Shown here piece after piece: positions 36,222 through 46,214 of a stretch of DNA of 64,000 nucleotides. Source of the stretch: Marinobacter piscis (GTDB lineage Bacteria > Pseudomonadota > Gammaproteobacteria > Pseudomonadales > Oleiphilaceae); assembly GCF_007671655.1 (NCBI RefSeq), contig NZ_VCGX01000002.1, forward strand, positions 682,001-746,000. The letters run 5' to 3'. Position 1 is the first letter of the stretch; each line of letters begins with the position of its first letter. The position numbers and the translations under genes are program-made. The notes under the pieces are model-generated. The model did not search any database. It was not told where the DNA came from and saw only the letters and a list, made by a program, of their open reading frames with translations.

Positions 36222-37529
36222 TTAGCCCTGCGACTGCTGCCCGGCCTGGATGGCTTCTTCGTACTTAACCTTTTTCTCTTTGACTTTCGCCTGAGAAAGC
36301 ACGTGATCAACCACCTGGTCTTCCAGAACCGACGATTCGATCTGGTTCTTCTGCTCCGGGTTGTTGTTGAAGTGTGCAATCACCTCGTCTGGCTGCTCAT
36401 AGGTTGATGCAATCTCCTGGATCTTTTCATCAACCTGGGCTGCGTCCACCTTCAGGTCGTTTGCCTTGACCACTTCCTGAAACAAAAGACCGGTTTTAAC
36501 GCGACGCTCAGCCTGCTCCTGGAAAATCTCCTTGGGCAGCTGCTGGAAATCTACCTGGCCACCAAAACGCTGAACGGCATCCTGGCGCAGACGGTCAATT
36601 TCCTGGTCTGCCAGCGCGGTCGGGATATCCACTTCGGTTGTTTCCAGAAGGCCATCTACAACGTCATTCTTGACCTTGTTGGAGATAGCTTGCTTGAGCT
36701 CTCGCTCCATGTTCTTCTGCACTTCCTCGCGGAACCCGGCTTCATCTTCTGCTTCAATGCCAAACTTGCTGAAGAACTCGGCATCCAGTTCAGGCAGCTG
36801 CGGCTCTTCCACTTCGTGAATCTTGATTTCAAACTTCGCCGGCTTACCTTTCAGATCTTCGTTGTGGTAATCCTCAGGGAAGGTCACCTCAATCTCGAAC
36901 TCTTCACCCGCTTTGCCGCCAACAATGGCCTTTTCGAAGCCCGGGATCATCTGACCGGAACCCAGAGTCAGCTTGTGGCCCTCTGCAGCACCGCCTTCGA
37001 ACTCCTCGCCATCAATAAAGCCTTTGAAGTCGATGGTCAGCACGTCCTTGTTCTTGGACTTACGCTTGACCGACTTCATAGTGGCCTGCTGGCGACGCAG
37101 ATTATCGATCATTTTGTCGATGTCTTTGTCGGTAATCTCGGAGGTCATTTTTTCGATGGAGACCTCGCTCAGATCGCCCAGCTCAATTTCCGGAAGCACT
37201 TCGAAAGTGGCAACAAACTCAAGGTCTTTGCCCTCTTCCATTGTCTTTGGTTCAAGCTGGGGCCAGCCTGCCGGCTCAATGTTCTGCTCCTGCAGTGCCT
37301 TGATGTAATTGTCGCGCATGACTTCGCCGACAATTTCCTGGCGAACACTGTCACCGAAACGACGCTTGACGACACTCATGGGCACCTTCCCGGGACGGAA
37401 ACCGTTCAGACGCACAGTGCGTGCAGTTTCCTGGAGGCGTTTCTGAACCGCCTGGTCAATTTCCTGGGCGGGCACACCAATCGTCATGCGACGCTCGATG
37501 TTGGAGGTCGTTTCTACAGACACTTGCAT
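36222..37529 (-). CDS. tig: Trigger factor
   Basis: Trigger factor is the ribosome-bound chaperone and prolyl isomerase that meets nascent chains first. The 435-residue protein has the N-terminal ribosome-binding domain with the signature GFRPGKVPMSVVKRRFG at about 44-60, a central FKBP-type isomerase domain at about 155-245 (LTIDFKGFIDGEEFEGG), and a long helical C-terminal substrate-binding domain. Length matches E. coli (432). It heads the tig-clpP-clpX-lon block. Its promoter should lie between 37530 and the tRNA terminator at 37689; the stretch contains A/T-rich sequence but no motif I would place with confidence. Confidence 0.97.
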   Translation of the reverse strand: MQVSVETTSNIERRMTIGVPAQEIDQAVQKRLQETARTVRLNGFRPGKVPMSVVKRRFGDSVRQEIVGEVMRDNYIKALQEQNIEPAGWPQLEPKTMEEGKDLEFVATFEVLPEIELGDLSEVSIEKMTSEITDKDIDKMIDNLRRQQATMKSVKRKSKNKDVLTIDFKGFIDGEEFEGGAAEGHKLTLGSGQMIPGFEKAIVGGKAGEEFEIEVTFPEDYHNEDLKGKPAKFEIKIHEVEEPQLPELDAEFFSKFGIEAEDEAGFREEVQKNMERELKQAISNKVKNDVVDGLLETTEVDIPTALADQEIDRLRQDAVQRFGGQVDFQQLPKEIFQEQAERRVKTGLLFQEVVKANDLKVDAAQVDEKIQEIASTYEQPDEVIAHFNNNPEQKNQIESSVLEDQVVDHVLSQAKVKEKKVKYEEAIQAGQQSQG

Positions 37530-37688
37530 GGAAGATCCTCAAATTTCGGGTTCGATATATCAGTGAATTAAAAGCCGATAGTTTATCACGGTTTGACCAT
37601 GCGAGAGAATCACCTGTAGCCGGCTATCTCAGGGTTCGTGAACACGGCAGCACTTAATTACAGGAGGTTGGGGCTAAAACTGAAAAAA

Positions 37689-37719
37689 AAAGGCCCCTGG
37701 ATAAAATCCAGGGGCCTTT
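37689..37719 (-). terminator. Rho-independent terminator of the tRNA operon
   Basis: AAAGGCCCCTGGAT (37689-37702) pairs perfectly with ATCCAGGGGCCTTT (37706-37719) around a three-base loop. On the minus strand it follows tRNA-Leu directly and is followed by a run of nine T residues, ideal for termination. Confidence 0.92.
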
Positions 37720-37723
37720 CAAA

Positions 37724-37808
37724 TGGTCGGGTTGGGGAGAATCGAACTCCCACTCCTCTCGGAACCAGAACCTAAATCTGGCGCGTCTACCAATTTCGCC
37801 ACAACCCG
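37724..37808 (-). tRNA. tRNA-Leu (anticodon UAG)
   Basis: An 85-base type II tRNA with encoded CCA. The acceptor arm CGGGTTG pairs with CAACCCG, and the anticodon stem CCAGA/TCTGG encloses loop TTTAGGT, giving UAG. A variable arm follows, as expected for leucine. GTTCGATTC is the T loop. It is the last of four tRNA genes on one transcript. The CUA/CUG-reading isoacceptor resembles E. coli leuW in sequence. Confidence 0.95.
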
Positions 37809-37899
37809 CAATTCTGTCGACCTTTGCGCCATATTTTAAACCGCGACAATTTAGCTCGCTACGGCGACAAATGGTTAAAACAGGGTAGTTCAGAAAAAG

Positions 37900-37976
37900 T
37901 GGGGTGGACGAAGGGGATCGAACCCTCGACCGCAGGAGTCACAATCCTGAGCTCTACCAACTGAGCTACGTCCACC
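37900..37976 (-). tRNA. tRNA-His (anticodon GUG)
   Basis: A 77-base tRNA including the extra G at position -1 opposite C73, which is the histidine identity element. The anticodon stem CAGGA/TCCTG encloses TTGTGAC, giving GUG. CCA is encoded. It lies third in transcription order, 91 bases before tRNA-Leu. Confidence 0.96.
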
Positions 37977-38060
37977 ACATCGGGACATGCCTTTCGGCAC
38001 ATTCATTAACTCGTCTGACTTTGCTGCGTTTGGTCCGACACTGCCCAAGCTACGGCTTAA

Positions 38061-38137
38061 TGGCGCGCCCGGCAGGACTCGAACCTGCGACCCTCGGCTT
38101 AGAAGGCCGATGCTCTATCCAGCTGAGCTACGAGCGC
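38061..38137 (-). tRNA. tRNA-Arg (anticodon UCU)
   Basis: A 77-base tRNA with encoded CCA. The acceptor GCGCTCG pairs with CGGGCGC (with one G-T pair), and the anticodon stem TCGGC/GCCGA encloses CTTCTAA, giving UCU, which reads AGA and AGG codons. It is second in the operon, 32 bases after tRNA-Pro. Confidence 0.94.
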
Positions 38138-38169
38138 TCGACCGTTCGCTTAGCTGAACATCCAGAAAA

Positions 38170-38246
38170 TGGTCGGGGTAGAGAGATTCGAACTCCCGAC
38201 ATCCTGCTCCCAAAGCAGGCGCGCTACCAGACTGCGCTATACCCCG
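38170..38246 (-). tRNA. tRNA-Pro (anticodon UGG)
   Basis: A 77-base tRNA with encoded CCA. Acceptor CGGGGTA pairs with TACCCCG, and the anticodon stem CCTGC/GCAGG encloses TTTGGGA, giving UGG. It starts with C, as proline tRNAs of proteobacteria do. It is the first gene of the operon, about 34 bases after the predicted transcription start. Confidence 0.96.
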
Positions 38247-38286
38247 TCTGAACTGAACAACATGTGCATCAGCAAAGTTGGCGCGA

Positions 38287-38315
38287 ATATTACCGTCGCT
38301 TTTCCAATCCGTCAA
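38287..38315 (-). promoter_or_regulatory. Sigma-70 promoter of the tRNA operon
   Basis: On the minus strand TTGACG (38310-38315) and TAATAT (38287-38292) are separated by 17 bases. The next bases, TTCGCGCC, form a G/C-rich discriminator typical of stable-RNA promoters under stringent control. Transcription should begin near 38280, just ahead of tRNA-Pro. Confidence 0.8.
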
Positions 38316-38471
38316 CCACGATTTTCATTATATGCTAAATAATTGTGATATTCCGTGTTTTTACTGACCGGACAGCATAACGAACTCTGCCTGCCCTGAT
38401 TGGAGTTAGGGTGCAGGCGTGAGACAATACCGCGCCTTTCATTTACCAAACCCAACCGACAAGACACCAAC

Positions 38472-39326
38472 ATGAGCGCCAAACTGATCAATGGAAAAGA
38501 AATCGCTGCAGCAGTCAAACAGCAGGTTGCTGACGGCGTAAAGGCCCGTACCCGCCAGGGCCTGCGTGCACCCGGCCTGGCTGTAATCCTGGTCGGCAGC
38601 GACCCGGCTTCCGAGATATACGTAGGCAACAAGCGAAAAGCCTGCGATGCTGCCGGCATTTACTCCCTCTCTTACGACCTGCCTGCCGACACCAGCCAAC
38701 AGGCTCTTGAAGCTCTTGTAGATGAGCTGAACGAAAACCCCGAGATAGATGGCATTCTGGTTCAGCTTCCATTGCCACAGCATCTGGACGCCGACCCGAT
38801 TCTACTGAAGATCCGCCCTGACAAAGATGTGGATGGCTTCCATCCCTACAACATAGGTCGCCTGGTACAGCGTAAGCCTGCTTTGCGGCCGTGCACGCCG
38901 GCAGGTGTAATCACGTTGCTGGACAGCATCAACACACCTTACAAGGGGCAGCATGCAGTCATTGTTGGCGCCTCTAATATCGTAGGCCGTCCCATGACCA
39001 TGGAGCTGCTGCTCAAGGGCGCCACGACCACTGTCTGCCACCGGTTCACACCAGATCTGGAAAAATTTGTTCGTGAAGCCGACATTCTGATTGCCGCTGT
39101 GGGCAAGCCTGGCCTGATCAAGGGCGACTGGGTAAAGCCGGGCGCAACTGTCATCGACGTTGGCATCAATCGCCTCGAAAGTGGAAAACTGCAAGGCGAT
39201 GTGGACTTTGCAGCTGCATCAGACCGAGCCGCTTATATTACGCCCGTGCCGGGCGGTGTCGGCCCGATGACCATTGCCACCCTGCTACAAAATACGCTTT
39301 ACGCGGCCAACGAATTGCACGATTAA
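38472..39326 (+). CDS. folD: Methylenetetrahydrofolate dehydrogenase/cyclohydrolase
   Basis: FolD is a bifunctional cytoplasmic enzyme that interconverts 5,10-methylene-, methenyl- and 10-formyl-tetrahydrofolate using NADP. The 284-residue protein starts at ATG 38472 ([13 protein letters not shown]). It has the active-site tyrosine and lysine in [15 protein letters not shown], then [13 protein letters not shown] and the NADP motif [30 protein letters not shown] is the closing signature. The longer frame to 38400 is not supported because the extra residues do not resemble the family. It is convergent with malate synthase, separated by a bidirectional terminator. Confidence 0.97.
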   Translation: MSAKLINGKEIAAAVKQQVADGVKARTRQGLRAPGLAVILVGSDPASEIYVGNKRKACDAAGIYSLSYDLPADTSQQALEALVDELNENPEIDGILVQLPLPQHLDADPILLKIRPDKDVDGFHPYNIGRLVQRKPALRPCTPAGVITLLDSINTPYKGQHAVIVGASNIVGRPMTMELLLKGATTTVCHRFTPDLEKFVREADILIAAVGKPGLIKGDWVKPGATVIDVGINRLESGKLQGDVDFAAASDRAAYITPVPGGVGPMTIATLLQNTLYAANELHD

Positions 39327-39367
39327 TTTTACAACCTTCCGGAACAGCGTGATCGCACCACAGACAC

Positions 39368-39395
39368 AAAAAAACCCGCCGTAGCGGGTTTTTTT
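39368..39395. terminator. Bidirectional terminator between folD and glcB
   Basis: CCCGC (39375-39379) pairs with GCGGG (39384-39388) around a four-base loop, extended by seven A on the left and seven T on the right. It serves both convergent genes. Confidence 0.88.
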
Positions 39396-39409
39396 GACTT
39401 CAGCAGCGA

Positions 39410-41590
39410 TTAAGCGCTGAACGCTTCCTTTGCCTTCAGGCGATACGCATGCAGCAGCGGCTCGGTGTAGCCATTCGGCTGCTCACGCCCCTTCAGCACC
39501 AGGTCCATAGCTGCCTGGAATGCGACGCTGTTGTCAAAGTCAGACGCCATGTTGCGATACGAAGGATCGTTCGCGTTCTGCTGATCAACAACCTTGGCCA
39601 TACGCTTCATGGTTTCTTCCACCTGCTCGGTGGTGCAGATGCCGTGATACAGCCAGTTAGCCAGATGCTGTGACGAAATACGCAGAGTAGCGCGGTCTTC
39701 CATCAGACCGATGTCATTGATGTCCGGCACCTTGGAACAACCGACTCCACTGTCAATCCAGCGCACAACGTAACCCAGAATACCCTGGGCGTTGTTATCC
39801 AGCTCCTGCTGAATATCAGCCTCTGTCAGCCTGGAGGGGTCTTCCATTACAGGAACCGTGAGAATATCGTCCAGGCTGGCACGGGCGCGGCTTTCCAGGT
39901 CTTTCTGGATATCCGCTACAGACACCTGGTGGTAGTGAATCGCATGCAAAGTTGCGGCCGTTGGTGATGGTACCCAGGCAGTATTGGCACCGGCTTTCGG
40001 ATGGCCAATCTTCTGCTCAAGCATAGCCGCCATCAGATCCGGCATGGCCCACATACCTTTACCAATCTGGGCAACGCCGCGGAATCCGGTTTCCAGACCC
40101 ACATCAACGTTCCACTGCTCATACGCACCAATCCAGGCCGCCTGCTTCATTTCACCCTTGCGAATGAATGGCCCAAGCTCCATGGACGTGTGCATCTCAT
40201 CGCCTGTGCGATCCAGGAAGCCGGTATTGATAAACACCGCCCGCTCTTTCGCAGCGTGGATACAGGCTTTCAGGTTCACTGTGGTGCGGCGCTCTTCATC
40301 CATAATACCGACTTTGAGCGTAAAGCGCGGCAGACCCAGTGCGTCCTCTACCCGACCAAAGAATTCGTTGGTAAACGCAACCTCTTCAGGGCCATGCATC
40401 TTCGGCTTAACAATGTACACGGAACCCGTGGCACTGTTCTGGAAGCGGGCATTACCTTTCAGGTCATGAATAGCGATCAGCGATGTCAGAAGACCATCCA
40501 TCAGTCCTTCAGGCACTTCACTGCCATCTTTCAGAAGAATCGCAGGGTTGGTCATCAGGTGTCCGACGTTACGCACGAACATCAGACTGCGGCCTTTCAG
40601 GGTCAGCTCACTCCCATCGGCTGCTGTGTACTCGCGATCCGGGTTCATTCGACGGGTGAGGCGCTCCCCGCCCTTATCGAACGTTTCTTCAAGGTCGCCT
40701 TTCATCAGACCCAGCCAGTTGCTGTAGGCCAGCGTCTTGTCTTCGGAGTCGACAGTGGCAACAGAGTCTTCGCAGTCCATGATGGTGGTCAGTGCCGACT
40801 CCATCAGCACATCTTTAACGTGGGCACCGTCGTCCTTGCCAATGGGATGACTTGCATCAATCTGAATCTCGAAATGCATGCCATTTTTAACCAGCAGAAT
40901 GCCGCTGGGCGCGTCCGGTGCACCTGCGTAGCCTACAAATCCGGCTTCATCTTTCAGGCCGGTTACATCGCCGTTCTGCAGTTTGACGGCCAGCTTGCCA
41001 CCGTCTACCTGATACTGGACAGCGTCTTTATGGCTGCCAGCTGCCAGGGGTGCGGAGCTGTCCAGAAGATTGCGGGCAAACTCGATCACTTTTGCGCCCC
41101 GGACCGGGTTGTACCCCCGGCCTTTTTCAGCGCCGTCTTCTTCAGAAATAGCATCTGTACCATACAACGCATCGTACAGGCTGCCCCAACGGGAGTTTGC
41201 GGCGTTCAGCGCAAAACGGGCATTGGTGATCGGCACAACCAGCTGAGGACCCGCCATGGTGGCAACTTCCGGATCAACATTTGCTGTGGAGATTTTGAAA
41301 TCTTCAGGCTCATCAACCAGGTAGCCAATTTCTTTGAGGAATGACTTATAAGCGGCCATATCGAGTTTCTGGCCTTTGTGTTCACGACTCCAGGTGTTCA
41401 TTTTATCCTGGATCGACTGACGCTGAGCCAGCAGCTCGTTGTTACGCGGCGCCATGTCATTAACAATAGCGTCGAAATCCGCCCAGAATTTATCTGCATC
41501 CAGACCAGTGCCGGGAATAGCCTCGTTGTTCACGAAGTCATACAAGTTCTTTGCGACCTGAATGCCGCCGAGTTGTACGCGCTCTGTCAT
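39410..41590 (-). CDS. glcB: Malate synthase G
   Basis: Malate synthase G condenses glyoxylate with acetyl-CoA to malate, allowing growth on acetate, fatty acids or glycolate. The 726-residue protein has the size and layout of the monomeric G isoform, with [21 protein letters not shown] at the start, the active-site block [13 protein letters not shown] containing an acidic ligand (CEDS), [17 protein letters not shown] with the catalytic arginine, and [10 protein letters not shown]. The last block [19 protein letters not shown] has the catalytic Asp. Isocitrate lyase is not in the window. Intergenic space to cysS is 135 bases and shows no clear hairpin. Confidence 0.97.
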   Translation of the reverse strand: MTERVQLGGIQVAKNLYDFVNNEAIPGTGLDADKFWADFDAIVNDMAPRNNELLAQRQSIQDKMNTWSREHKGQKLDMAAYKSFLKEIGYLVDEPEDFKISTANVDPEVATMAGPQLVVPITNARFALNAANSRWGSLYDALYGTDAISEEDGAEKGRGYNPVRGAKVIEFARNLLDSSAPLAAGSHKDAVQYQVDGGKLAVKLQNGDVTGLKDEAGFVGYAGAPDAPSGILLVKNGMHFEIQIDASHPIGKDDGAHVKDVLMESALTTIMDCEDSVATVDSEDKTLAYSNWLGLMKGDLEETFDKGGERLTRRMNPDREYTAADGSELTLKGRSLMFVRNVGHLMTNPAILLKDGSEVPEGLMDGLLTSLIAIHDLKGNARFQNSATGSVYIVKPKMHGPEEVAFTNEFFGRVEDALGLPRFTLKVGIMDEERRTTVNLKACIHAAKERAVFINTGFLDRTGDEMHTSMELGPFIRKGEMKQAAWIGAYEQWNVDVGLETGFRGVAQIGKGMWAMPDLMAAMLEQKIGHPKAGANTAWVPSPTAATLHAIHYHQVSVADIQKDLESRARASLDDILTVPVMEDPSRLTEADIQQELDNNAQGILGYVVRWIDSGVGCSKVPDINDIGLMEDRATLRISSQHLANWLYHGICTTEQVEETMKRMAKVVDQQNANDPSYRNMASDFDNSVAFQAAMDLVLKGREQPNGYTEPLLHAYRLKAKEAFSA

Positions 41591-41725
41591 CGTTCATCGC
41601 CTCAGTAGATTAACAAGATCCGGCCGTATCCCACAGCCGGGCTCGGTAAAATGGAAGTGCGTATTGTACGTGAAATTCCCTACAAGGTCATTTCCAGAAA
41701 AAACAACACGACTTTAGTGATGGTT

Positions 41726-43114
41726 TCAACTGCGACGCCAGCTGGTTCCTTCCCGGGAATCATCGAGAATGACGCCCTGCTCTGCCAGCTCATCGCGAAT
41801 CCGGTCTGCGCCGGCAAAATCTCTGGCTTTGCGGGCTTCAGCACGAGCCTGGATTTTAGCCTCTATGTCTTCTGCACTCAGGACCCCGGCTGAATCTGCC
41901 TGAAAATACGCATCAGGATCCTGTTGCAGCAGCCCCAGCACTGACCCGAGTCTAACCATAACGGCGGCCGACTTCCTGGCCTCTTCATTCTGACCCTCAC
42001 GGCGCTGTTGATTTATGTCATGAGCCAGAGCATGCAACACCGAGATCGCACCCGCGCAGTTAAAATCATCATTCATGAACTCGATAAAATGGCGGTCATG
42101 CCCGGTCTCGGGCACAGTCTCTGAAGACGCTGGCACAATGCCGCGTAGCGCGTGATAGAGGCGTGCCAGCGAACGCCCGGCCTCAGCAAGATTCTCTTCC
42201 GAGTAATCTACCTGACTGCGGTAATGGCTGGACACCAGAAAAAACCGCACCACCTCGGCCGGGTAGGTTTCCAGTATTTCCCGGATGGTAAAGAAGTTAC
42301 CCAGGGACTTGGACATCTTTTCTTTGTCCACCCTAATGGCACCTGCATGCATCCAGGTGTTCACGAACTTATGCCCTGTGGCGCACTCTGACTGAGCAAG
42401 CTCGTTTTCATGGTGCGGGAACAACAGATCCGGCCCACCTCCATGAATGTCGAAGGTATCGCCCAGGCAACGGGTAGACATCGCAGAGCATTCAATGTGC
42501 CAGCCGGGCCGTCCATCTCCCCAGGGAGACGGCCAACTGACCTCACCTTCACCTGCAGCCTTCCACAGTGCAAAGTCTGCCGGACTGCGCTTGGCTTCCT
42601 CTACGTCCACCCGCGCGCCAGCCAGAAGATCCTCAAGGTTTTTCTTGCTGAGCTTTCCGTAATCTTTAAAAGAGGCAACAGAAAAGTAGACATCACCGTT
42701 ATCGGCAACGTATGCGTGATCCGCCTCAATCAATGTGCGGATCATGGCGATGATCTCGTCAATATATTCAGTTGCCCGGGGCTCTGCGGTGGGGGGCAGC
42801 ACGCCCAGCCTGGCTTCATCCTCATGCATGGCATCGATCATGCGCTCAGTCAGCTGAGTAAACGGCTCACCATTCTCTTCTGCCCTGCGAAGAATCTTAT
42901 CGTCGATGTCCGTTATGTTGCGCACATAGGTCACTTCGTAACCCCGACTGCGAAGGTAGCGGGTAACCACATCAAATGCCACCAGTACCCGGGCATGCCC
43001 CAGGTGGCAGTAGTCATAGACCGTCATTCCGCACACATACATGCGTACCTTTCCCGGCTCAATGGGCTTAAAGGTTTCTTTTTGCTGAGTGAGCGTATTG
43101 TAAATTCTGATCAC
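41726..43114 (-). CDS. cysS: Cysteinyl-tRNA synthetase
   Basis: CysS charges tRNA-Cys. The 462-residue class I enzyme has the HIGH-like motif HLGH at 37-40 next to the zinc ligand Cys28, further zinc-ligand residues in GWHIECSAM and HHENELAQSE, and the KMSKSLGN loop. Length matches E. coli (461). It lies 25 bases after glnS on the same strand, so the two synthetase genes are probably co-transcribed, an arrangement seen in Pseudomonas-type genomes. Confidence 0.97.
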   Translation of the reverse strand: MIRIYNTLTQQKETFKPIEPGKVRMYVCGMTVYDYCHLGHARVLVAFDVVTRYLRSRGYEVTYVRNITDIDDKILRRAEENGEPFTQLTERMIDAMHEDEARLGVLPPTAEPRATEYIDEIIAMIRTLIEADHAYVADNGDVYFSVASFKDYGKLSKKNLEDLLAGARVDVEEAKRSPADFALWKAAGEGEVSWPSPWGDGRPGWHIECSAMSTRCLGDTFDIHGGGPDLLFPHHENELAQSECATGHKFVNTWMHAGAIRVDKEKMSKSLGNFFTIREILETYPAEVVRFFLVSSHYRSQVDYSEENLAEAGRSLARLYHALRGIVPASSETVPETGHDRHFIEFMNDDFNCAGAISVLHALAHDINQQRREGQNEEARKSAAVMVRLGSVLGLLQQDPDAYFQADSAGVLSAEDIEAKIQARAEARKARDFAGADRIRDELAEQGVILDDSREGTSWRRS

Positions 43115-43139
43115 GGCTTGTCTCCCGAATACTTACCGG

Positions 43140-44810
43140 TTACTTACCCCAGGAATCCCGCAGGGTAACAGTGCGATTGAATACCGGCTTACCGGCCTGG
43201 GCAGTCAGTTCCTGGTCACAGAAAAAATAACCTTCCCGCTCAAACTGGTACGGCAGTTCAGTCATGGGGTCTGCCAGATTCTGCTCTACCCGCGCCCCCC
43301 TGAGCACCACCAGCGATTCCGGATTCACATGATCAAGAAAGTCCGCTTCCCGGTCGCTGTCCGGAAATTCCTCGCTGAACAGCCGGTCGTACTGATTGAT
43401 ATCGCACTCAACACTGTGACTTGCCGATACCCAATGGATAACACCATTGGGCTTATAACCTTCCGGGTTCACACCCAGAGTGGCAGGATCGTATTCACAA
43501 CGAAGCTCGATAATCTCGCCGGATGCGTCCCGCACCACTTCCTTACAGGTCATGACATAGCCACCCCGAAGACGTACGGCCTTATCCGGGGCCAGGCGCT
43601 TCCATTTGCGTGGCGGCTCTTCTGCAAAGTCCTCACGATCAATATAAAGCGTCTGACTCCAGGTGACTTCCCGCTGCCCCATATCCGGGTTTTGCGGGTG
43701 TACCGGCAACTCCAGAGTCTCTGTTTTGTCCGCCGGATAGTTGGTCAGTGTTACCTTGAGCGGCCGCATCACACACATTGCACGCGGTGCACGGGTGTTG
43801 AGGTCTTCCCGTATCGCGAACTCGAGCATGCCCATATCAACAACGCCGCCGGCCTTGTTCACGCCAATCATGTCGCAGAACGTTCGCAGGGATTCGGGTG
43901 TGTACCCGCGGCGACGCATACCGGATATGGTTGGCATGCGGGGGTCATCCCAGCCCTCCACCACATGCTCGTCCACCAGTCGCTTGAGCTTGCGCTTACT
44001 GGTGATGGTGTAGTTCAGGTTAAGACGAGCGAACTCAATCTGCCTTGGCTCACAGGGTGCGGTGATATTCTCCAAAACCCACTCATAAAGTGGCCGGTGG
44101 TCTTCAAATTCCAGCGTACACAGAGAGTGCGTGATTCCTTCCATGGCATCCGAGATAGGATGCGTGAAGTCGTACATCGGATAAATGCACCACCTGTCGC
44201 CTGTCTGGTGGTGTTCCGCATAACGGATGCGGTAAAGAATCGGGTCCCGCATGTTCATATTCGGGGAAGCCATATCTATTTTCGCCCGCAACACCAGCTC
44301 ACCGTCGTCGAACTTTCCTTCACGCATGTCGCGGAAGAGCCTCAGGCTCTCGTCTGTCGGGCGCTCCCTGTAGGGGCTGTTTTTGCCCGGCTCGGTCAGC
44401 GTCCCCCGGTACTCTGTCATTTCCTCAGCAGACAAGGCGCACACATAAGCCTTGTCCCGCATGATCAGTTCTTCGGCAAAGTAGTACAGGGCATCAAAAT
44501 AATCGGAGGCATAGCGCACATCCCCGTTCCAGGTATAGCCCAGCCACTCAACATCCCGTTTAATGGCATCGATATATTCCTGATTCTCCTTTTCCGGATT
44601 GGTATCATCAAACCGCAGATTGCATATCCCGCCAAACCTCTGGGCAATACCAAAATTAAGACAGATAGACTTGGCGTGGCCAACGTGAAGGTATCCATTG
44701 GGCTCAGGTGGGAAACGGGTAACTACCTGTCCGGTGTGGTCGCCTTTAGCGATGGCGTCTTCAATCAGGTTCTCAATAAAGTTATGGGCTTTCTTCGACT
44801 CGGCGCTCAT
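43140..44810 (-). CDS. glnS: Glutaminyl-tRNA synthetase
   Basis: GlnS charges tRNA-Gln directly. The 556-residue class I enzyme begins with [13 protein letters not shown] and has [21 protein letters not shown], the HIGH motif region, and the KMSKS counterpart in [15 protein letters not shown]. The C-terminal beta-barrel anticodon domains (about 340-556) are present, ending WGK, so it is the full bacterial type. It diverges from ppiB and precedes cysS. The intergenic region to ppiB (44811-44947) is short and shows no strong motif. Confidence 0.97.
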   Translation of the reverse strand: MSAESKKAHNFIENLIEDAIAKGDHTGQVVTRFPPEPNGYLHVGHAKSICLNFGIAQRFGGICNLRFDDTNPEKENQEYIDAIKRDVEWLGYTWNGDVRYASDYFDALYYFAEELIMRDKAYVCALSAEEMTEYRGTLTEPGKNSPYRERPTDESLRLFRDMREGKFDDGELVLRAKIDMASPNMNMRDPILYRIRYAEHHQTGDRWCIYPMYDFTHPISDAMEGITHSLCTLEFEDHRPLYEWVLENITAPCEPRQIEFARLNLNYTITSKRKLKRLVDEHVVEGWDDPRMPTISGMRRRGYTPESLRTFCDMIGVNKAGGVVDMGMLEFAIREDLNTRAPRAMCVMRPLKVTLTNYPADKTETLELPVHPQNPDMGQREVTWSQTLYIDREDFAEEPPRKWKRLAPDKAVRLRGGYVMTCKEVVRDASGEIIELRCEYDPATLGVNPEGYKPNGVIHWVSASHSVECDINQYDRLFSEEFPDSDREADFLDHVNPESLVVLRGARVEQNLADPMTELPYQFEREGYFFCDQELTAQAGKPVFNRTVTLRDSWGK

Positions 44811-44947
44811 ACAATCTCTGTTAAAAGAAGTGGGTCATAAACCGGCTATTATACTCATAAATCCGGGTCAGACTCATGCATAGCAGGAAACTCTTGAGTA
44901 CAATAACGACTTTAAACCGATTCACTCCCTACGAACAGGAACCCCTG

Positions 44948-45457
44948 ATGATTGTTCTGACCACCAACCACGGTGATATCAAGATTGAACTGAACCATGA
45001 AAAAGCTCCGGAAACCGCAAAGAACTTTGAACAGTATGTTCGTGACGGCTTCTACGACGGGCTGATTTTTCACCGGGTTATCAGTAACTTTATGGTGCAG
45101 GGCGGTGGCTTTGAGCCAGGCATGGCAGCCAGGAAAACCCGCGACCCTATCAGGAACGAGGCTGACAATGGCCTCAGTAATATGAAAGGCGCGGTGTCCA
45201 TGGCCCGCACCATGGACCCGCATTCCGCCACAGCACAGTTCTTTATTAACGTAGAAGACAATGGCTTTCTGGATCACTCTGCAAAAAATCCCGAAGGCTG
45301 GGGTTACTGCGTTTTCGGTAAGGTTGTAGAAGGCATGGACACAGTGAACGCCATCCGTGCCGTGCGCACAACGACGAAAGCCGGCCATCAGGACGTGCCG
45401 TTTGAAGACGTCGTCATTGAAAAAGCCACAGTTACAGAGGACGGGGGCGCAGCGTGA
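44948..45457 (+). CDS. ppiB: Cyclophilin-type peptidyl-prolyl isomerase (cytoplasmic)
   Basis: Cyclophilin PpiB catalyses prolyl cis-trans isomerisation. The 169-residue protein starts at ATG 44948 ([15 protein letters not shown]), without signal peptide. The active-site block is [16 protein letters not shown], followed by [18 protein letters not shown] and [15 protein letters not shown]. An upstream in-frame start at 44876 gives a longer product, but the added stretch does not resemble the family. Its stop codon overlaps the lpxH start (GTGA), so the two are translationally coupled, a pairing also seen in other gammaproteobacteria. Confidence 0.96.
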   Translation: MIVLTTNHGDIKIELNHEKAPETAKNFEQYVRDGFYDGLIFHRVISNFMVQGGGFEPGMAARKTRDPIRNEADNGLSNMKGAVSMARTMDPHSATAQFFINVEDNGFLDHSAKNPEGWGYCVFGKVVEGMDTVNAIRAVRTTTKAGHQDVPFEDVVIEKATVTEDGGAA

Positions 45458-46188
45458 CGACGCTGTTCATTTCCGATCTGCATCTGGAAGAGTCACGCCC
45501 TGATATTACCAGGGCGTTTCTTGGCTTTCTGAAAAAGGAAGCCCCGGGCGCAGAGCAGTTATACATTCTTGGCGACTTCTTCGAGGCCTGGATCGGAGAC
45601 GACGAACACACTCCGTTACAGGAGCAGGTTGCAGCGGCATTACGCAAACTCAGCGACAGCGGAACCCGCATTTTCCTTATGCATGGCAACCGTGATTTTC
45701 TGCTGGGTACGGATTACTGCGAGCGGGCTGGTGCCACCTTGCTCGACGATCCCACGCTTATCAATCTGTACGGTACACCGACGCTGCTGATGCATGGCGA
45801 CAGCTTGTGTACGGCAGATGTGGAGTATCAGAAGTTCCGTGCCAACATGCGCAATGCAAAAACCCAGGAACTCATACTGGCCCGCCCGCTGAGTGAGCGT
45901 CAGCAAATGGCCCGGCAACTGCGGGAAATGAGCATGGCGACAAATCGTGACAAAGCCCAGGACATTATGGACGTCACGCCTGATGAAGTGGTGCGGGTAA
46001 TGGAAGCCTACAATGTACCGCAACTGATTCATGGCCACACTCACCGGCCGGCGGAACACAACCTGACGGTACACGGGGCAAAGGCAAAACGCATCGTGCT
46101 GGGCGACTGGGATGAAAATGTATGGTGGCTTACGGCCGGGCCGGACCATCCGCCGGAGCTCAGAAAGAAGCCACTCTCAAGCGCCTGA
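45454..46188 (+). CDS. lpxH: UDP-2,3-diacylglucosamine diphosphatase
   Basis: LpxH makes lipid X from UDP-2,3-diacylglucosamine in the lipid A pathway at the inner membrane face. The 244-residue metallophosphoesterase has the expected motif series: [43 protein letters not shown] and [10 protein letters not shown], supplying the two-manganese site. The start is GTG 45454 within the ppiB stop codon overlap. The large channel gene follows 26 bases later on the same strand and may be in the same transcript. Confidence 0.96.
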   Translation: MTTLFISDLHLEESRPDITRAFLGFLKKEAPGAEQLYILGDFFEAWIGDDEHTPLQEQVAAALRKLSDSGTRIFLMHGNRDFLLGTDYCERAGATLLDDPTLINLYGTPTLLMHGDSLCTADVEYQKFRANMRNAKTQELILARPLSERQQMARQLREMSMATNRDKAQDIMDVTPDEVVRVMEAYNVPQLIHGHTHRPAEHNLTVHGAKAKRIVLGDWDENVWWLTAGPDHPPELRKKPLSSA

Positions 46189-46214
46189 CCCAACCCACTC
46201 CTGTGAGCAGAACC

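Noticed and set aside
40001..41344. 447-codon open frame opposite malate synthase G
   Set aside because: It is fully antisense to a strongly conserved gene, has no ribosome site or family resemblance, and arises from codon bias of the real gene.
43329..44840. 503-codon open frame opposite glnS
   Set aside because: Same reasons: the glnS strand carries all synthetase motifs, and the antisense product shows no recognisable domain.
46122..46214. Longer N-terminus for the mechanosensitive channel
   Set aside because: It would overlap lpxH, and a clean signal peptide begins at 46215.
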